A stretch of 64,000 nucleotides of DNA from positions 2,714,001 to 2,778,000 of the forward strand of contig NZ_SOBN01000001.1 of the NCBI RefSeq assembly GCF_004365705.1. The letters are read 5' to 3'. Shown here piece after piece: positions 48,959-57,524 of this stretch. The notes under the pieces were generated by a model, which was given only the letters and a program-made list of their open reading frames with translations, was not told where the DNA came from and did no database searches. The position numbers and the translations under genes were made by a program. The DNA comes from Streptomyces sp. 846.5. Lineage in GTDB: Bacteria; Actinomycetota; Actinomycetes; Streptomycetales; Streptomycetaceae. Position 1 is the stretch's first letter, and each line of letters starts with the position of its first letter.

Positions 48959-49978
48959 TCATGCCGGAGTGGTTCCGGGCCAGGTGAGTGCGATCGAGCC
49001 CCAGGTCAGCCCTCCGCCGAAGGCGGTGAGCAGCAGGCGGTCCCCCAGCGCCAGCCGTCCGGACGCGGCAGCGTCGGCCAGGGCCAGCGGAATGGAGGCG
49101 GCCGAGGTGTTGCCCACGCGGTCGAGGTTGACGACCGACTTCTCCTCGGGGATGCCGAGTCGCGCGGCGACGGCCCTGAGGATGCGCAGGTTGGCCTGGT
49201 GACCCACGAGGTGGTCCACCTGGTCCGCCTCCCAGCCGACGCGGGCGAGCAGGGCCGCGGTCGACTCCCCCATCCGCCGGACGGCCTCGGCGAACACCTT
49301 CTTGCCCTGAATGGTGAAGAACTTCTCGTCCAGGGACGGGTCCTCGGGGTTGGCCCGCTGCCGGGAACCGCCCCCGGGGATGCAGATGAGGTCGCTCCGG
49401 CTCCCGTCGGAACCGAGGTCGACTCCGAGGATCACTCCCGGCGCGTCCGGGTCGCTGGCCGCAGACAGGACGACAGCGCCGGCGCCGTCACCGAAGATGA
49501 CGGAGGTGGTGCGGTCCGCGGGGTTGAGGATGGTCGAGTAGGTCTCCGCCCCGATGACCAGGACCCGCTCGGCATGGCCGGCGGTGATCTGGGCCGAGGC
49601 GGTGGCCAGCGCGTAGATGAATCCGGAGCACACCGCGGAGACGTCGTAGGCGGCGACCGCGCCGAGCTGGAGCCGGGCGGCGACGGCCGGTGCCGTCGCC
49701 GGGCAGGGGTGGTCGGGCGTGGTCGTGGCCAGGACCACGGCGTCGACCACTCCGGGTTCCGGGGTCAGCCCGGCCGACTTCAGCGCCCGGCTGCCGGCTT
49801 CGAAGGCCAGGTCTCCGGTGCTGGTCCCGGCGTCTGCCCAGTGCCGGGAGCGGATCCCGGTCCTGGTGGTGATCCATTCGTCGGTGGTGTCGAAGCGGTG
49901 GGCCAGGTCCTCGTTGGTGACCCGGTTGGGCGGCAGGAAACTGCCGAGGCCGATGACCGCGGCGGGGTGGTGAGTCAC
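48959..49978 (-). CDS. Ketoacyl-ACP synthase III (FabH-like)
   Basis: 339 aa with the full triad Cys117 (SAVCSGFIYALA), His260 (HLVGHQANLRIL) and Asn290 (DRVGNTSAASIPLAL). FabH-type enzymes join an acyl-CoA to malonyl-ACP; pathway versions also transfer acyl groups. GTG 49978 has AAGGA 7 bases upstream and gives the normal N-terminus (HPAAVIGLGSFLPPNRVTNE). It is placed 31 bp after the AvrD-like gene and before the ACP gene, consistent with supply of a beta-ketoacyl-ACP. Confidence 0.93.
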   Translation of the reverse strand: MTHHPAAVIGLGSFLPPNRVTNEDLAHRFDTTDEWITTRTGIRSRHWADAGTSTGDLAFEAGSRALKSAGLTPEPGVVDAVVLATTTPDHPCPATAPAVAARLQLGAVAAYDVSAVCSGFIYALATASAQITAGHAERVLVIGAETYSTILNPADRTTSVIFGDGAGAVVLSAASDPDAPGVILGVDLGSDGSRSDLICIPGGGSRQRANPEDPSLDEKFFTIQGKKVFAEAVRRMGESTAALLARVGWEADQVDHLVGHQANLRILRAVAARLGIPEEKSVVNLDRVGNTSAASIPLALADAAASGRLALGDRLLLTAFGGGLTWGSIALTWPGTTPA

Positions 49979-50009
49979 GTGACTGTCCTTCTCCGTTCGA
50001 TGCGGTCGC

Positions 50010-51002
50010 TCAAGGAAGGAGGTGCGCGACCTTGCAGGTGAGTCGCATTCCGGCATGGGTCGCGACGATCCGGGCCGATCGCCAGGTGCCCTGCGGCGTG
50101 GCAAGCCTGACCGGATTGTCCAGCACCGTTCGGAAGCGCCCGTCGGCCGGCTCGTCCGCCGGAACGGGAACCGCATCGATGGTCGTGCCCCGCATCCACA
50201 GGGTGTTGGAGGATGCCCGGTCCACGCCGTCGAGTTCGTAGAGCAGGATCTGGCCGAGCTGGAGTGCGGAGACGAACAGGTCGATCATCGTCATCGGGAG
50301 CGTGGCGGACTGGGGGTCGGCCGGATCCGTGCTGATGTCCAGCTCCGCGCTGGCCGTGCGGTCGGCGGGGCTGGACCGGACCGCGCCCAGGAGTTGGCGT
50401 CTCCCCCGGTGGGAGGCCCCGTAAGGTCTGGAGTTCCAGGGCCCGTCCAGCTCTTCCGGCCGCTGGTAGAAGCCCTCGGCCGTGACGGCGGCCCGCGGGT
50501 CGGTGTCGTGCTCCGCCGTGATGCGGACGGTCATGGCGCCGATCCGGCAGTCCATGACCGTCAGCCCGCGTCCCGGTGTGGGCAGATCGGTGGAGGAGTA
50601 CAGCGTGCCGAGGACGGGCAGGCGCTCCAGTTTCTCCTCGTCGGGTTCCGTGCCGGCCTTGATCCTCAGCGATCGGACCCGGAAGTGCCCGGTCGACCGG
50701 AGTCCGTGGGCGTGTGCCGTGTAGAGGCCGGTGAGTCCGGCGGCGATGAGCATGGCGTCGATCGTCGACAGATGCGGACGCTGGTCGGTGTCGCCCTTGC
50801 GGGACCAGGCTTCCGGGAAGCCTATGCGGACCGTCGCCTCGATCCGCCCCTCGCGCTGTGCCGCGGCGGGGCGGACGGTGACGTCCGTCAGGTCCTGCGA
50901 GACGCGCTTGAAGCCCTCACCGAAGAAGCGTCCCTCCCGGTTCCCCAGGAAGTCGTCCACTGATCCGAGCTGGGAGGTCTCCAACTGGGCTGTGTTGTGC
51001 AT
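50010..51002 (-). CDS. AvrD-like protein (putative acyl-sugar condensing enzyme)
   Basis: 330 aa. The N-terminus (SVDDFLGNREGRFFGEGFKR) and the segment WSRKGDTDQRPHLSTIDAML resemble the AvrD family as I recall it. AvrD of Pseudomonas syringae is required for syringolides, formed from a beta-ketoacyl chain and xylulose. The C-terminal half is also beta-rich (hot-dog-like in feel, not proven). ATG 51002 has AAGGGA 11 bases upstream. It is followed at once by KAS III, ACP and a phosphatase, as expected for making and processing a beta-ketoacyl product. Family assignment is by motif memory; a Pfam search (AvrD) would decide it. Confidence 0.6.
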   Translation of the reverse strand: MHNTAQLETSQLGSVDDFLGNREGRFFGEGFKRVSQDLTDVTVRPAAAQREGRIEATVRIGFPEAWSRKGDTDQRPHLSTIDAMLIAAGLTGLYTAHAHGLRSTGHFRVRSLRIKAGTEPDEEKLERLPVLGTLYSSTDLPTPGRGLTVMDCRIGAMTVRITAEHDTDPRAAVTAEGFYQRPEELDGPWNSRPYGASHRGRRQLLGAVRSSPADRTASAELDISTDPADPQSATLPMTMIDLFVSALQLGQILLYELDGVDRASSNTLWMRGTTIDAVPVPADEPADGRFRTVLDNPVRLATPQGTWRSARIVATHAGMRLTCKVAHLLP

Positions 51003-51163
51003 GATCGGGTGTATCCCTTGCGCTGGGCCGACTGGTGGGCGGCGGCTCCCATGGGGCACTGCGAGATACGGGCGCCCGCCCCGCCGGGTGGGGGTGGGGC
51101 GGACACCCGTTGTCATTACCTCCCCGCTTGCGGAGGGAGGGTGCTGCGCGGGGGTGGGACGGG

Positions 51164-51559
51164 TCAGTGCTCGCCGCCGGCCTGGGCGGTGAAGACGCCA
51201 TGGTGGAAGTAGGCCGACGCCTGGGCGATGAGCCCCTCGTCGTCGAGGCGGAAGACGGTGATGCCGGACCAGTTGACGGGATTGCCGTCGAGGGTCACGA
51301 CCGCGCCGCGCCAGGACACAGCGGTCTCGCCGCCGGTGGTGTATGCCTCGGTCGGGGTGATCCCGATGAACGGGTCGAACAGCGGGATCACCTTGCGGAG
51401 CCTGGCGAGGATCGCCTCACGGCCGCGGATCGGCTCGCTGCCGACCGGGTCGAAGAAGAGCGCGTCCTCGGCGAACGCCGCACCCCAGAGTTCGGCGTCG
51501 GCGGCCTGCGAACCGGCGTAGAACTGGTGGACGGCCTTGGGCATGGCGGGGAATGACAT
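51164..51559 (-). CDS. SnoaL-like/SgcJ-type small protein, copy 1
   Basis: 131 aa with the NTF2-like cone fold (AAFAEDALFFDPVGSEPIRG, ILARLRKVIPLFDPF). Such proteins act as hydroxylases, cyclases or isomerases in antibiotic pathways, or have no known activity. ATG 51559 has a GA-rich site that is cut by the left end of the insertion sequence only about 13 bases upstream. The gene was probably translated right after the monooxygenase gene before the element arrived; it and the genes below may now depend on a promoter read from the element. Confidence 0.85.
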   Translation of the reverse strand: MSFPAMPKAVHQFYAGSQAADAELWGAAFAEDALFFDPVGSEPIRGREAILARLRKVIPLFDPFIGITPTEAYTTGGETAVSWRGAVVTLDGNPVNWSGITVFRLDDEGLIAQASAYFHHGVFTAQAGGEH

Positions 51560-51596
51560 GTTCTGTCTCTCTCTCGTGTTTCGCGGTTCCTGGTGG

Positions 51597-52925
51597 TCAT
51601 GTTCCGGCGATTGCCCAGGCGGTGAGGACGGCCTGGATTTCTTCGGGTTCTGCCTGGTGGGGGCGTGGGTTGCGAAATCTGTGGGCGATGATGACGCGTC
51701 GGAGCTTGGCGGTCATGTCCTCGAAGGAGGGCTGGGCCTTGGTGGTGTACCAGCGGGCCCTTAGGCGGTGTTCGTCGGTGTCGGTGGGCTCGTGGCCGGC
51801 CAGCGCGTACCAGGCGATCGTGACCGTGTAGGCGAACAGGCCGAAGGGGAGGGTGCGTTCCACGGCGGTCTGGGTGCGGTTGCGCGCCTCGCCGGCTCCG
51901 AGGGTCTGGCGTGCGTCGTGGAATGCGGTCTCGATCGACCAGCGGGCCGCGTAGCGTTCCACGATTTGTTCGGGTGTGCTGGTGAGGTCGGTGGTGACCA
52001 GGGCGAGGCCGTAGCCGCGGTTCAGGCCGGTGCCGGGTCCGCAGCGCTCGTCCCAGACCAGTACGACGCGCACGGGTTGGCTGTGGAAGGAGCCGTACCA
52101 CAGGCAGATCCGGTCGGCCAGGAACACGGTGTCGGTGCGGCCGTATCGCAGGACCTTGACCCGGCGCCAGTCGAGGAGTTGGGAGATATTGGCGGGGGTG
52201 CCCAGGCGTGGGCCGCGGGTGCGTGGACGTCCCTTCCTGCCCGTGCGCGGGGGTGGGAGTTCGTGCAGCACGGAGGTGGTCTTCAGGCGGCTGGTCCAGG
52301 TGATCTGCGGGTTCAGGCCGCGCAGGTGTTCGCCGACGTAGGCGGCGTCGCCGACTATGTGCACGGTGCGGTCGGGGAAGTGGGTGGCGAGCAGTTCGGT
52401 CATCTCGCGTGCCAGGGCGATCTTGCCGGTGCGGCGTGGGCGCCACAGTCGGGCCAGGATCGGTAGGCACACCGGTCTGGACAGGAACGGCAGCGTCACG
52501 ATGATCCCGGCCACGACCCAGCAGTTGCCGAACCCTGCCGGTCGGGGCCCTTGGGCGGCGCCGTCGTGCTGCCAGGCGGCGCCGAAGACCTTGCGCCCGG
52601 AGCGCTTGAACAGGGTGTCGTCCACGGCCACCACCAGCGGCGCACCTGCCGGTAGGAGGCGCTCGACGATCAGGCCGGCCAGGGCCAGTCCGACCTCGTC
52701 GATCGACCAGCGTGCTGTGGAGAACAGGCGGTGGGCCCGGGTATGGTGCCAGATACGCTCCAGCCCGGCGCCCAGGAGCATCCCGCACACGGTGCGGCGG
52801 CGGGTCTGCGCGATCATCCCGGTCAGCAGCGCGCAGAACGTGCGGAACGTCGGCGCGGTGAAGCAGGACCGGCAAACCAGCAGAAGAGCGGACAACGACG
52901 GCGGTATCGTTTTCTCAGGAAGCAT
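51597..52925 (-). CDS. DDE transposase
   Basis: 442 aa. Candidate catalytic residues: Asp in AVDDTLFKRSG, Asp in VGDAAYVGEHL, Glu in RWSIETAFHDARQTLG. The N-terminus has a conserved TFCALLTGMIAQTRRRTVCG block seen in large actinobacterial transposases. ATG 52925 lies in one arm of an 11-bp hairpin, so translation of read-in transcripts may be blocked. Confidence 0.9.
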   Translation of the reverse strand: MLPEKTIPPSLSALLLVCRSCFTAPTFRTFCALLTGMIAQTRRRTVCGMLLGAGLERIWHHTRAHRLFSTARWSIDEVGLALAGLIVERLLPAGAPLVVAVDDTLFKRSGRKVFGAAWQHDGAAQGPRPAGFGNCWVVAGIIVTLPFLSRPVCLPILARLWRPRRTGKIALAREMTELLATHFPDRTVHIVGDAAYVGEHLRGLNPQITWTSRLKTTSVLHELPPPRTGRKGRPRTRGPRLGTPANISQLLDWRRVKVLRYGRTDTVFLADRICLWYGSFHSQPVRVVLVWDERCGPGTGLNRGYGLALVTTDLTSTPEQIVERYAARWSIETAFHDARQTLGAGEARNRTQTAVERTLPFGLFAYTVTIAWYALAGHEPTDTDEHRLRARWYTTKAQPSFEDMTAKLRRVIIAHRFRNPRPHQAEPEEIQAVLTAWAIAGT

Positions 52926-52970
52926 CGGCGGATCACTCTCAACCAGGGTGAAGCAGATACCGCCGATGCT
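52921..52970 (-). promoter_or_regulatory. Hairpin sequestering the transposase start
   Basis: AGCATCGGCGG (52921-52931) pairs perfectly with CCGCCGATGCT (52960-52970), 28 bases apart. The start codon ATG (52925-52923) lies in the 3' arm of the minus-strand RNA, so messages entering from outside the element would hide the start. This mechanism is established for IS10 and IS50; here it is inference from the sequence. Confidence 0.6.
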
Positions 52971-53102
52971 TCTTTGCGTCCGTCACCACCCTTGCCGAGC
53001 AGGGGTCTTCCTCACCCCATCGAGCGAATCACCGCACACCAGTCCACCTTCTCGGCGGCCCAAAAAGTGCGAAACACGAGCTCTCTTCTCGGTTACAGGA
53101 AT

Positions 53103-54542
53103 TCAGTGGGTGGAGGGCAGAACTCGCGCGACCCGGCGATCCGGGCGCACCAGGATTCCCCTGGCGCCCTCGGGAACAGTGACCCGGCCGCCGACCGGAC
53201 GGGGGACCCGAAGGACCTCCCGTACCGGGGGAATCGGGTGGTCGGCATCGACATCAGCGTCGACGGCCTGCGCGCCGTCGAACAGCACCAGGGTCGAACC
53301 GTCGATGCGGTCGCTCGGGGCCAGGAACGGGATCAGCCCCGTCCCGGTCCTGATCCGGGAGGGAACCCGGGCCCCGACGCCCAGTTCGTAGTGAGCGCCG
53401 TTCCAGTTCCCCTCGCCGGGGTACAACTGGCTCCAGCTCAGGGCCAGTTCGTTCAGCTCGTGCTGAATGCCCGGCCTGGTGGCGTCGTCCACGGCGCGGA
53501 GCCGCTCGACGAGCGGCGCGAGGAAGGTCGTCCGGCCCACCTTCGCCGCGAAGGGTCGGCGCTCGGCGTCATAGCCCGCGAGCGCGCCCGGATCGCTGTG
53601 GTTCAGCGCCGCGAGAACGCGCCAGGAGAGGGCGACGGCGTCACCGACACCGAGGTTGAGCCCCTGTCCCCCGGCGGGAGTGTTCAGATGCGCCGCGTCA
53701 CCCGCCAGCGCGACCCGGTCGGACACCAGCTGCTCGGCGACCCGCAGTTCCACGGAGTAGTGGCTGGTGCGAACAGCCTCCGCCAGCCGCAGACGGCTGC
53801 CGAACCCCAGCGTCTCGATCGCGTCGGCGATCCGAGGCCAGGGTATGGACTCGCCGCGCTCCAGGGTGAGTCCGGAAACCACCGGCCCGGCCATGAGCAC
53901 CTGGTCGCCGGGGATCGGCATCATGGTGACCATGCCGTTCGCACCGACATGCACGCCGACCTCCTTCCGGCCGACGAGTTCCTGCGGAACTCCTTCGACC
54001 AGCAGGTAGCTCGTGGTCAGGCTGCGGCCGGTCATCGGGATGCCGAGCGACTCCCGAACGGCACTGCGCGGGCCGTCGCTGCCGACCAGATAGCAGCAGC
54101 GGACGTCGTCATGACCGTCGAGACGGACCGACATCCCGGAGCCGGTCGCCCCGTGGGACAGATAGCTGACGCCGTATGCGATGTGCGCGCCGTACTCGAG
54201 TGCGTACTTTTCGAGCAGTCCCTCCAGTACCGGCTGCGGCAGGTTCCGGTAGCCGTCCAGATGGCTGTCCAGTCCGGTCATCCCGGCGGTGAACTCTCCC
54301 GCCCCCTGGACGTGGAAGCCGAACCGCTCCAGCGGGATGCTGCGGGCGATCACATCGTCCAGCAGGCCGAAGGCGTCGAGCAGTTCCAGGGTCGGCGCGT
54401 GCAGCACCACAGCCTTGGGCCGGTCACCGCGCTCCAGCCTGCGTTCCACGACGAGTACCTTCACCCCCGCCCGCGACAGCAGACCTGCCGCCGCCAGCCC
54501 GGTGGGGCCGGCGCCCACCACGACGACGTCGTAGTCCTTCAT
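53103..54542 (-). CDS. FAD-dependent aromatic-type monooxygenase (PHBH fold)
   Basis: 479 aa. FAD motifs: VVVGAGPTGLAAAGLL (about 8-23), LVGSDGPRSAVRESLG (DG motif, D156-G157) and LAGDAAHLNTPAGGQGLN (from about 280). The C-terminal thioredoxin-like domain is short. It is like class A hydroxylases of antibiotic pathways and rifampicin monooxygenases; a tailoring hydroxylation of the cluster product is likely, drug inactivation possible. The gene ends 17 bp before the insertion-sequence target repeat. It starts 41 bp after the transporter gene. Confidence 0.9.
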   Translation of the reverse strand: MKDYDVVVVGAGPTGLAAAGLLSRAGVKVLVVERRLERGDRPKAVVLHAPTLELLDAFGLLDDVIARSIPLERFGFHVQGAGEFTAGMTGLDSHLDGYRNLPQPVLEGLLEKYALEYGAHIAYGVSYLSHGATGSGMSVRLDGHDDVRCCYLVGSDGPRSAVRESLGIPMTGRSLTTSYLLVEGVPQELVGRKEVGVHVGANGMVTMMPIPGDQVLMAGPVVSGLTLERGESIPWPRIADAIETLGFGSRLRLAEAVRTSHYSVELRVAEQLVSDRVALAGDAAHLNTPAGGQGLNLGVGDAVALSWRVLAALNHSDPGALAGYDAERRPFAAKVGRTTFLAPLVERLRAVDDATRPGIQHELNELALSWSQLYPGEGNWNGAHYELGVGARVPSRIRTGTGLIPFLAPSDRIDGSTLVLFDGAQAVDADVDADHPIPPVREVLRVPRPVGGRVTVPEGARGILVRPDRRVARVLPSTH

Positions 54543-54583
54543 ACGTTTCTCCCCTCCGCTCAGGACCGAGCCGCGCCCATGGG

Positions 54584-55516
54584 CTAGGACGTGGACCCGA
54601 TCGTCTCCAGGCCCTCGGCGGGGGCCGTGGCGTCCGGCGTCGGTTCCGGCTCGGTGAAGAAGCGGCCCAGGATGTTCGGGTTCGCGATCAGGATGATCGC
54701 CGAGCAGACCAGCGCCCCGCCGAGGATCTGCAGGGGAGTGAACCGCTCACCGACCACCACCCAGCCGAGGACGGCCGCGGTGACCGGGTTCATCAGGGTG
54801 AGCGGCGCGGTCAGGGAGACCGGCAGCCGCTGGACGCCGGTGAGGTACAGGGCGAAGCCGAGCGCGCCCACGACGAACGCGGCCCAGACGAGGCCCAGCA
54901 GTTGGTGCCCGGTGAAGCTCGGCGGCGGTCCCTCGAAGAGGAACGACAGCGGCAGCAGGAAGACGGCGGCGCCGAGCAGGGTCCAGCCGGCCGTGGTGAG
55001 GCTCTGCACACCCTCCGGGCGCCCCCACTTGCGAGCCAGCACCGTGCCGACGCCCATGCTGGAGGCGCTGCCGATGCCGGCCAGGACGCCGACCAGGTCG
55101 AGCGCCGCCGAACTGCGGAGGACGAGCAGCGCGACGCCGCCGACACCGATCAGGCAGGCGATGTAGTGGTGCGGCCGGATCCTCTCCTTGAGGACCACCG
55201 ACGCGACCGCGATGGCCACCATGCCCGACGTGGCGTTCAACGTGGCCGCGACGCCTCCGGGCAGGCGCTGGGCGGAGATCAGCAGCAGCACCGTGAACAG
55301 GCCCATGTTGAGCGTGCCGAGCACCAGCGACTTCCACCACCATGAGCCGCGGGGCAGGCCGGGGCGGATCGCCAGCAGCAGCAGGCCGGCCGGCAGCACC
55401 CGGAAGAAGCCGTCCCAGTAGGGCGTGGGCGGAAGGTAGTGGGCTGCGACGTAGAAGAGCGTGCCGCCGATGGCCGGGCCGAGTCCGGTTCGGACGAGGA
55501 GGGCTGAGTTTTTCAT
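54584..55516 (-). CDS. EamA/DMT-family transporter
   Basis: 310-aa integral membrane protein with ten predicted segments in two EamA halves (GVAATLNATSGMVAIAVASV and VSLTAPLTLMNPVTAAVLGW). DMT proteins export small metabolites; in this operon it is a candidate exporter of the cluster product, along with the MFS gene. It begins 46 bp after the SnoaL-like gene. The C-terminus ends in an acidic/Pro tail. Confidence 0.9.
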   Translation of the reverse strand: MKNSALLVRTGLGPAIGGTLFYVAAHYLPPTPYWDGFFRVLPAGLLLLAIRPGLPRGSWWWKSLVLGTLNMGLFTVLLLISAQRLPGGVAATLNATSGMVAIAVASVVLKERIRPHHYIACLIGVGGVALLVLRSSAALDLVGVLAGIGSASSMGVGTVLARKWGRPEGVQSLTTAGWTLLGAAVFLLPLSFLFEGPPPSFTGHQLLGLVWAAFVVGALGFALYLTGVQRLPVSLTAPLTLMNPVTAAVLGWVVVGERFTPLQILGGALVCSAIILIANPNILGRFFTEPEPTPDATAPAEGLETIGSTS

Positions 55517-55562
55517 CTCACGGGCTCCAGGGGAGGGGCTACGGGGGCTGGGGAACTCGCGG

Positions 55563-55976
55563 TCACGCGGCGAACGCCTCGGCGATGGCGTAGCTGTCCT
55601 CGTACATGTGGTAGCGCACGATGCGGCCGTCGGTGACGGTGACGTGCAGCGCGTAGCTGTTGGTGAACTTCTTGCCGGTGGCCAGGACCCCGAAGACGCA
55701 GGTGGCGAACACCACGCCGTCCGCGCCGTCGACGAGCCGACCGTTGACGGCGAACGACTCGGCCGGGGTGAGCACCTCGCCGAAGAGGCCGAAGAACTCG
55801 GCGATCTCGGCGCGGCCGGACCGGCGGCCGGCCCAGGGGATGTTCGGCGCGCCGGCGACGTTGAAGTCCACCGTGTCGGCGAACAGGTCGAGCAGGGCCG
55901 GCAGGTTCCCGGCGCCGAAGTTCTCGAAGAAGGCGTCGATGGTGTCGTTGGTGACCTTGCGGGCGTCGATGGTCAT
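55563..55976 (-). CDS. SnoaL-like/NTF2-fold protein, copy 2
   Basis: 137 aa. FFENFGAGNLPALLDLFADT and YHMYEDSYAIAEAF are typical of SnoaL_2-type proteins, which include limonene epoxide hydrolase-like and polyketide cyclase-like members. ATG 55976 is fixed by its length and a GAGAGA site upstream. It differs clearly from copy 1 in the same operon, so they probably have distinct roles. Confidence 0.87.
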   Translation of the reverse strand: MTIDARKVTNDTIDAFFENFGAGNLPALLDLFADTVDFNVAGAPNIPWAGRRSGRAEIAEFFGLFGEVLTPAESFAVNGRLVDGADGVVFATCVFGVLATGKKFTNSYALHVTVTDGRIVRYHMYEDSYAIAEAFAA

Positions 55977-56037
55977 GTCGTCTCTCTCGGGTTCTTGTCG
56001 GTCCATCAGGAAGGCAGGAAGGAAGGCGGCGGTGGGC

Positions 56038-56631
56038 TCACACGCCGAGGGACTCACGCCCGGCCAGGACGATGGCGGTCTGCCGGGCCACCCTGGCCCC
56101 GAGGTGCTCGGCGGTGGCGATATCGGCCTTGTGGACCTGGTCGGCGGGCAGGTCGGCCGGGGTCGTCGCGGCGGCACCGTTGAAGTAGCCCAGGCGGTTG
56201 AGGTCGTCCTCGCTCTCGCTGCTGGTGTGCCAGCCCGGGAGCAGACCGAGGTTGACCCAGTGCATCTGGTGCTGGGCGCCGAGGGTGGCGAAGTAGGCCA
56301 GGGTGGAGTGCTTGTCGCCGGCCTTGCAGGCGGCGTTGGTGAAGCCGGCGCCGATCTTCTCGCCCCAGACGGACGTGAGCCAGCGCTTGCTGGTCGACTC
56401 GGCGAACACATGGAACGCGCCGGCGGCCGAGCCCATGTAGGTCGGCGAGCCGAAGATGATGGCGTCCGCCGCGTCCAGGATCTGCCACTGCTCGTCGGTG
56501 ATGGTGTCGACCCGGATCATCGTGACCTCGGCGCCCGCCTCGGCGGCGCCGTCCCGGACGGCCCTGGCCAGGACATCGGTGTGCCCGTAGCCGGAGAAGT
56601 AGGCGATGGCGACCTTGGGGTTCGCAGGCAT
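56038..56631 (-). CDS. Flavodoxin-fold NAD(P)H-dependent oxidoreductase (WrbA-like)
   Basis: 197 aa. FMN-binding loops: AYFSGYGHTDVLARAV (phosphate loop) and FGSPTYMGSAAGAF (about 70-84); GAQHQMHWVNLG matches WrbA-type proteins. It probably supplies reduced quinone or reduced flavin, or protects against a quinone-like product. GGAGGGGAG lies 7 bases before ATG 56631. It lies second in the cluster operon, 63 bp after the ATPase gene. Confidence 0.88.
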   Translation of the reverse strand: MPANPKVAIAYFSGYGHTDVLARAVRDGAAEAGAEVTMIRVDTITDEQWQILDAADAIIFGSPTYMGSAAGAFHVFAESTSKRWLTSVWGEKIGAGFTNAACKAGDKHSTLAYFATLGAQHQMHWVNLGLLPGWHTSSESEDDLNRLGYFNGAAATTPADLPADQVHKADIATAEHLGARVARQTAIVLAGRESLGV

Positions 56632-56694
56632 GGAAAACTCCCCTCCGTGCAAAGGTGAATGGGTGAAGTGAGTTGGGACGGGACGGGGCCGGGC

Positions 56695-57405
56695 CTAGAC
56701 CGCGACCGGGATACGCTCGGTCTCCATCCGGAAGTCCTGTCGGCCGTAGTCCTTCTGGGCCAGGGCGATGGCTTCCTGAGTGCTCATCACGGGTGCGAGG
56801 TCGAAGATCCCGGCGATGGTCTCCAGCCGCTCCGGCATGGTGCCGCTCACGACGTGGTACGGGATCTCCAGCTCGTCCAGGGTCTGCAGGAGCATGGCGT
56901 CGATGGTCCTGCGGAAGCCCTCGTTCATCGGGCGGTGCCCGTCCGAGGTGATGGGCAGTTCGTGCCGCAGGTGCACATAGGCGTCAAAGGTGTCCTTGAC
57001 GTGCTGCTTCAGGGCGAAGCCGTACTGGTCGACGACGGCGCCGAAGAACCGCATCTCCGCGGAGAGCTCCGTCACGCGGCCGCCTTCGAGTCCGGCCGTG
57101 TCGTTCGGGTTCATGCCGTGGATGACTCGGCCCGCGCCGTAGAGCCACTCCTGGAGCGAGGAGCCGTCGGAGATGAAGTGGTCACCGAGCAGCGCCTCCC
57201 GCACCGCCCGCCCGGTGTGCCGGCGCAGCATCAACTGGAGGAACTCGGCCGGCTCCACCTCGCTCAGGCGCTTGCCGGGGAAGGTCTCCGGCAGGATCTC
57301 GCGAATGGTCCTGGCCAGCGTGCGTGGGACACCCGTGTAGTGCGACAACGCCATCACCGTTGATGTCTTGCCCGCGGAGTAGGTGCCGGATATCGAGATC
57401 TTCAT
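56695..57405 (-). CDS. P-loop ATPase/kinase-like protein
   Basis: 236 aa with Walker A SGTYSAGKTSTV (about residues 6-17) and the layout of small nucleotide or NadR-like kinases (AAA_28-type). The segment DGSSLQEWLYGAGRVIHGM may be the acceptor-binding part. The target is unknown: it could phosphorylate a cluster intermediate or act in regulation. ATG 57405 starts right at the core; the frame is open upstream but that part lies in the intergenic operator region. It is the first gene of the cluster operon, divergent from tetR. Confidence 0.75.
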   Translation of the reverse strand: MKISISGTYSAGKTSTVMALSHYTGVPRTLARTIREILPETFPGKRLSEVEPAEFLQLMLRRHTGRAVREALLGDHFISDGSSLQEWLYGAGRVIHGMNPNDTAGLEGGRVTELSAEMRFFGAVVDQYGFALKQHVKDTFDAYVHLRHELPITSDGHRPMNEGFRRTIDAMLLQTLDELEIPYHVVSGTMPERLETIAGIFDLAPVMSTQEAIALAQKDYGRQDFRMETERIPVAV

Positions 57406-57455
57406 TCTTCGCGAACCTTCGACTCGGAGTGGTCCGGCCGACCGCAAAACTCCGC

Positions 57456-57467
57456 CCAACCGGTTGG
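57456..57467. promoter_or_regulatory. Operator-like palindrome 1 (TetR intergenic region)
   Basis: Perfect 12-bp dyad CCAACCGGTTGG in the 119-bp gap between the ATPase and tetR genes. It shares CCAACC with a second dyad 44 bp away (centre to centre, about four helical turns). Confidence 0.6.
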
Positions 57468-57497
57468 AAGGATCCTGGCATAGTGCGCCCACGAAGT

Positions 57498-57513
57498 CCA
57501 ACCAACTGGTCGG
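57498..57513. promoter_or_regulatory. Operator-like dyad 2 (TetR intergenic region)
   Basis: CCAACCAACTGGTCGG, a 16-bp imperfect dyad (six of eight pairs), 11 bases before the tetR start and overlapping its leader. It is a likely second binding site of the same regulator. Confidence 0.5.
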
Positions 57514-57524
57514 AAGGAGATAGT

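Larger units (their letters stand above)
51573..53080 (-). mobile_element. Insertion sequence with DDE transposase (1508 bp)
   Basis: Terminal inverted repeats CTCGTGTTTCGC (51573-51584) and GCGAAACACGAG (53069-53080) are flanked by the direct repeat CTCTCT (51567-51572 and 53081-53086). The family is uncertain (IS4/IS701-related DDE). It has intact ends and an intact transposase, and it separates the monooxygenase gene from the SnoaL-like gene within the biosynthetic operon. Confidence 0.85.

Noticed and set aside
51119-51142. CCTCCCCGC..GCGGAGGGAGG as a terminator between the SnoaL-like and AvrD-like genes
   Set aside because: The stem needs a bulge and a mismatch and the genes on both sides are co-directional; support too weak to list.
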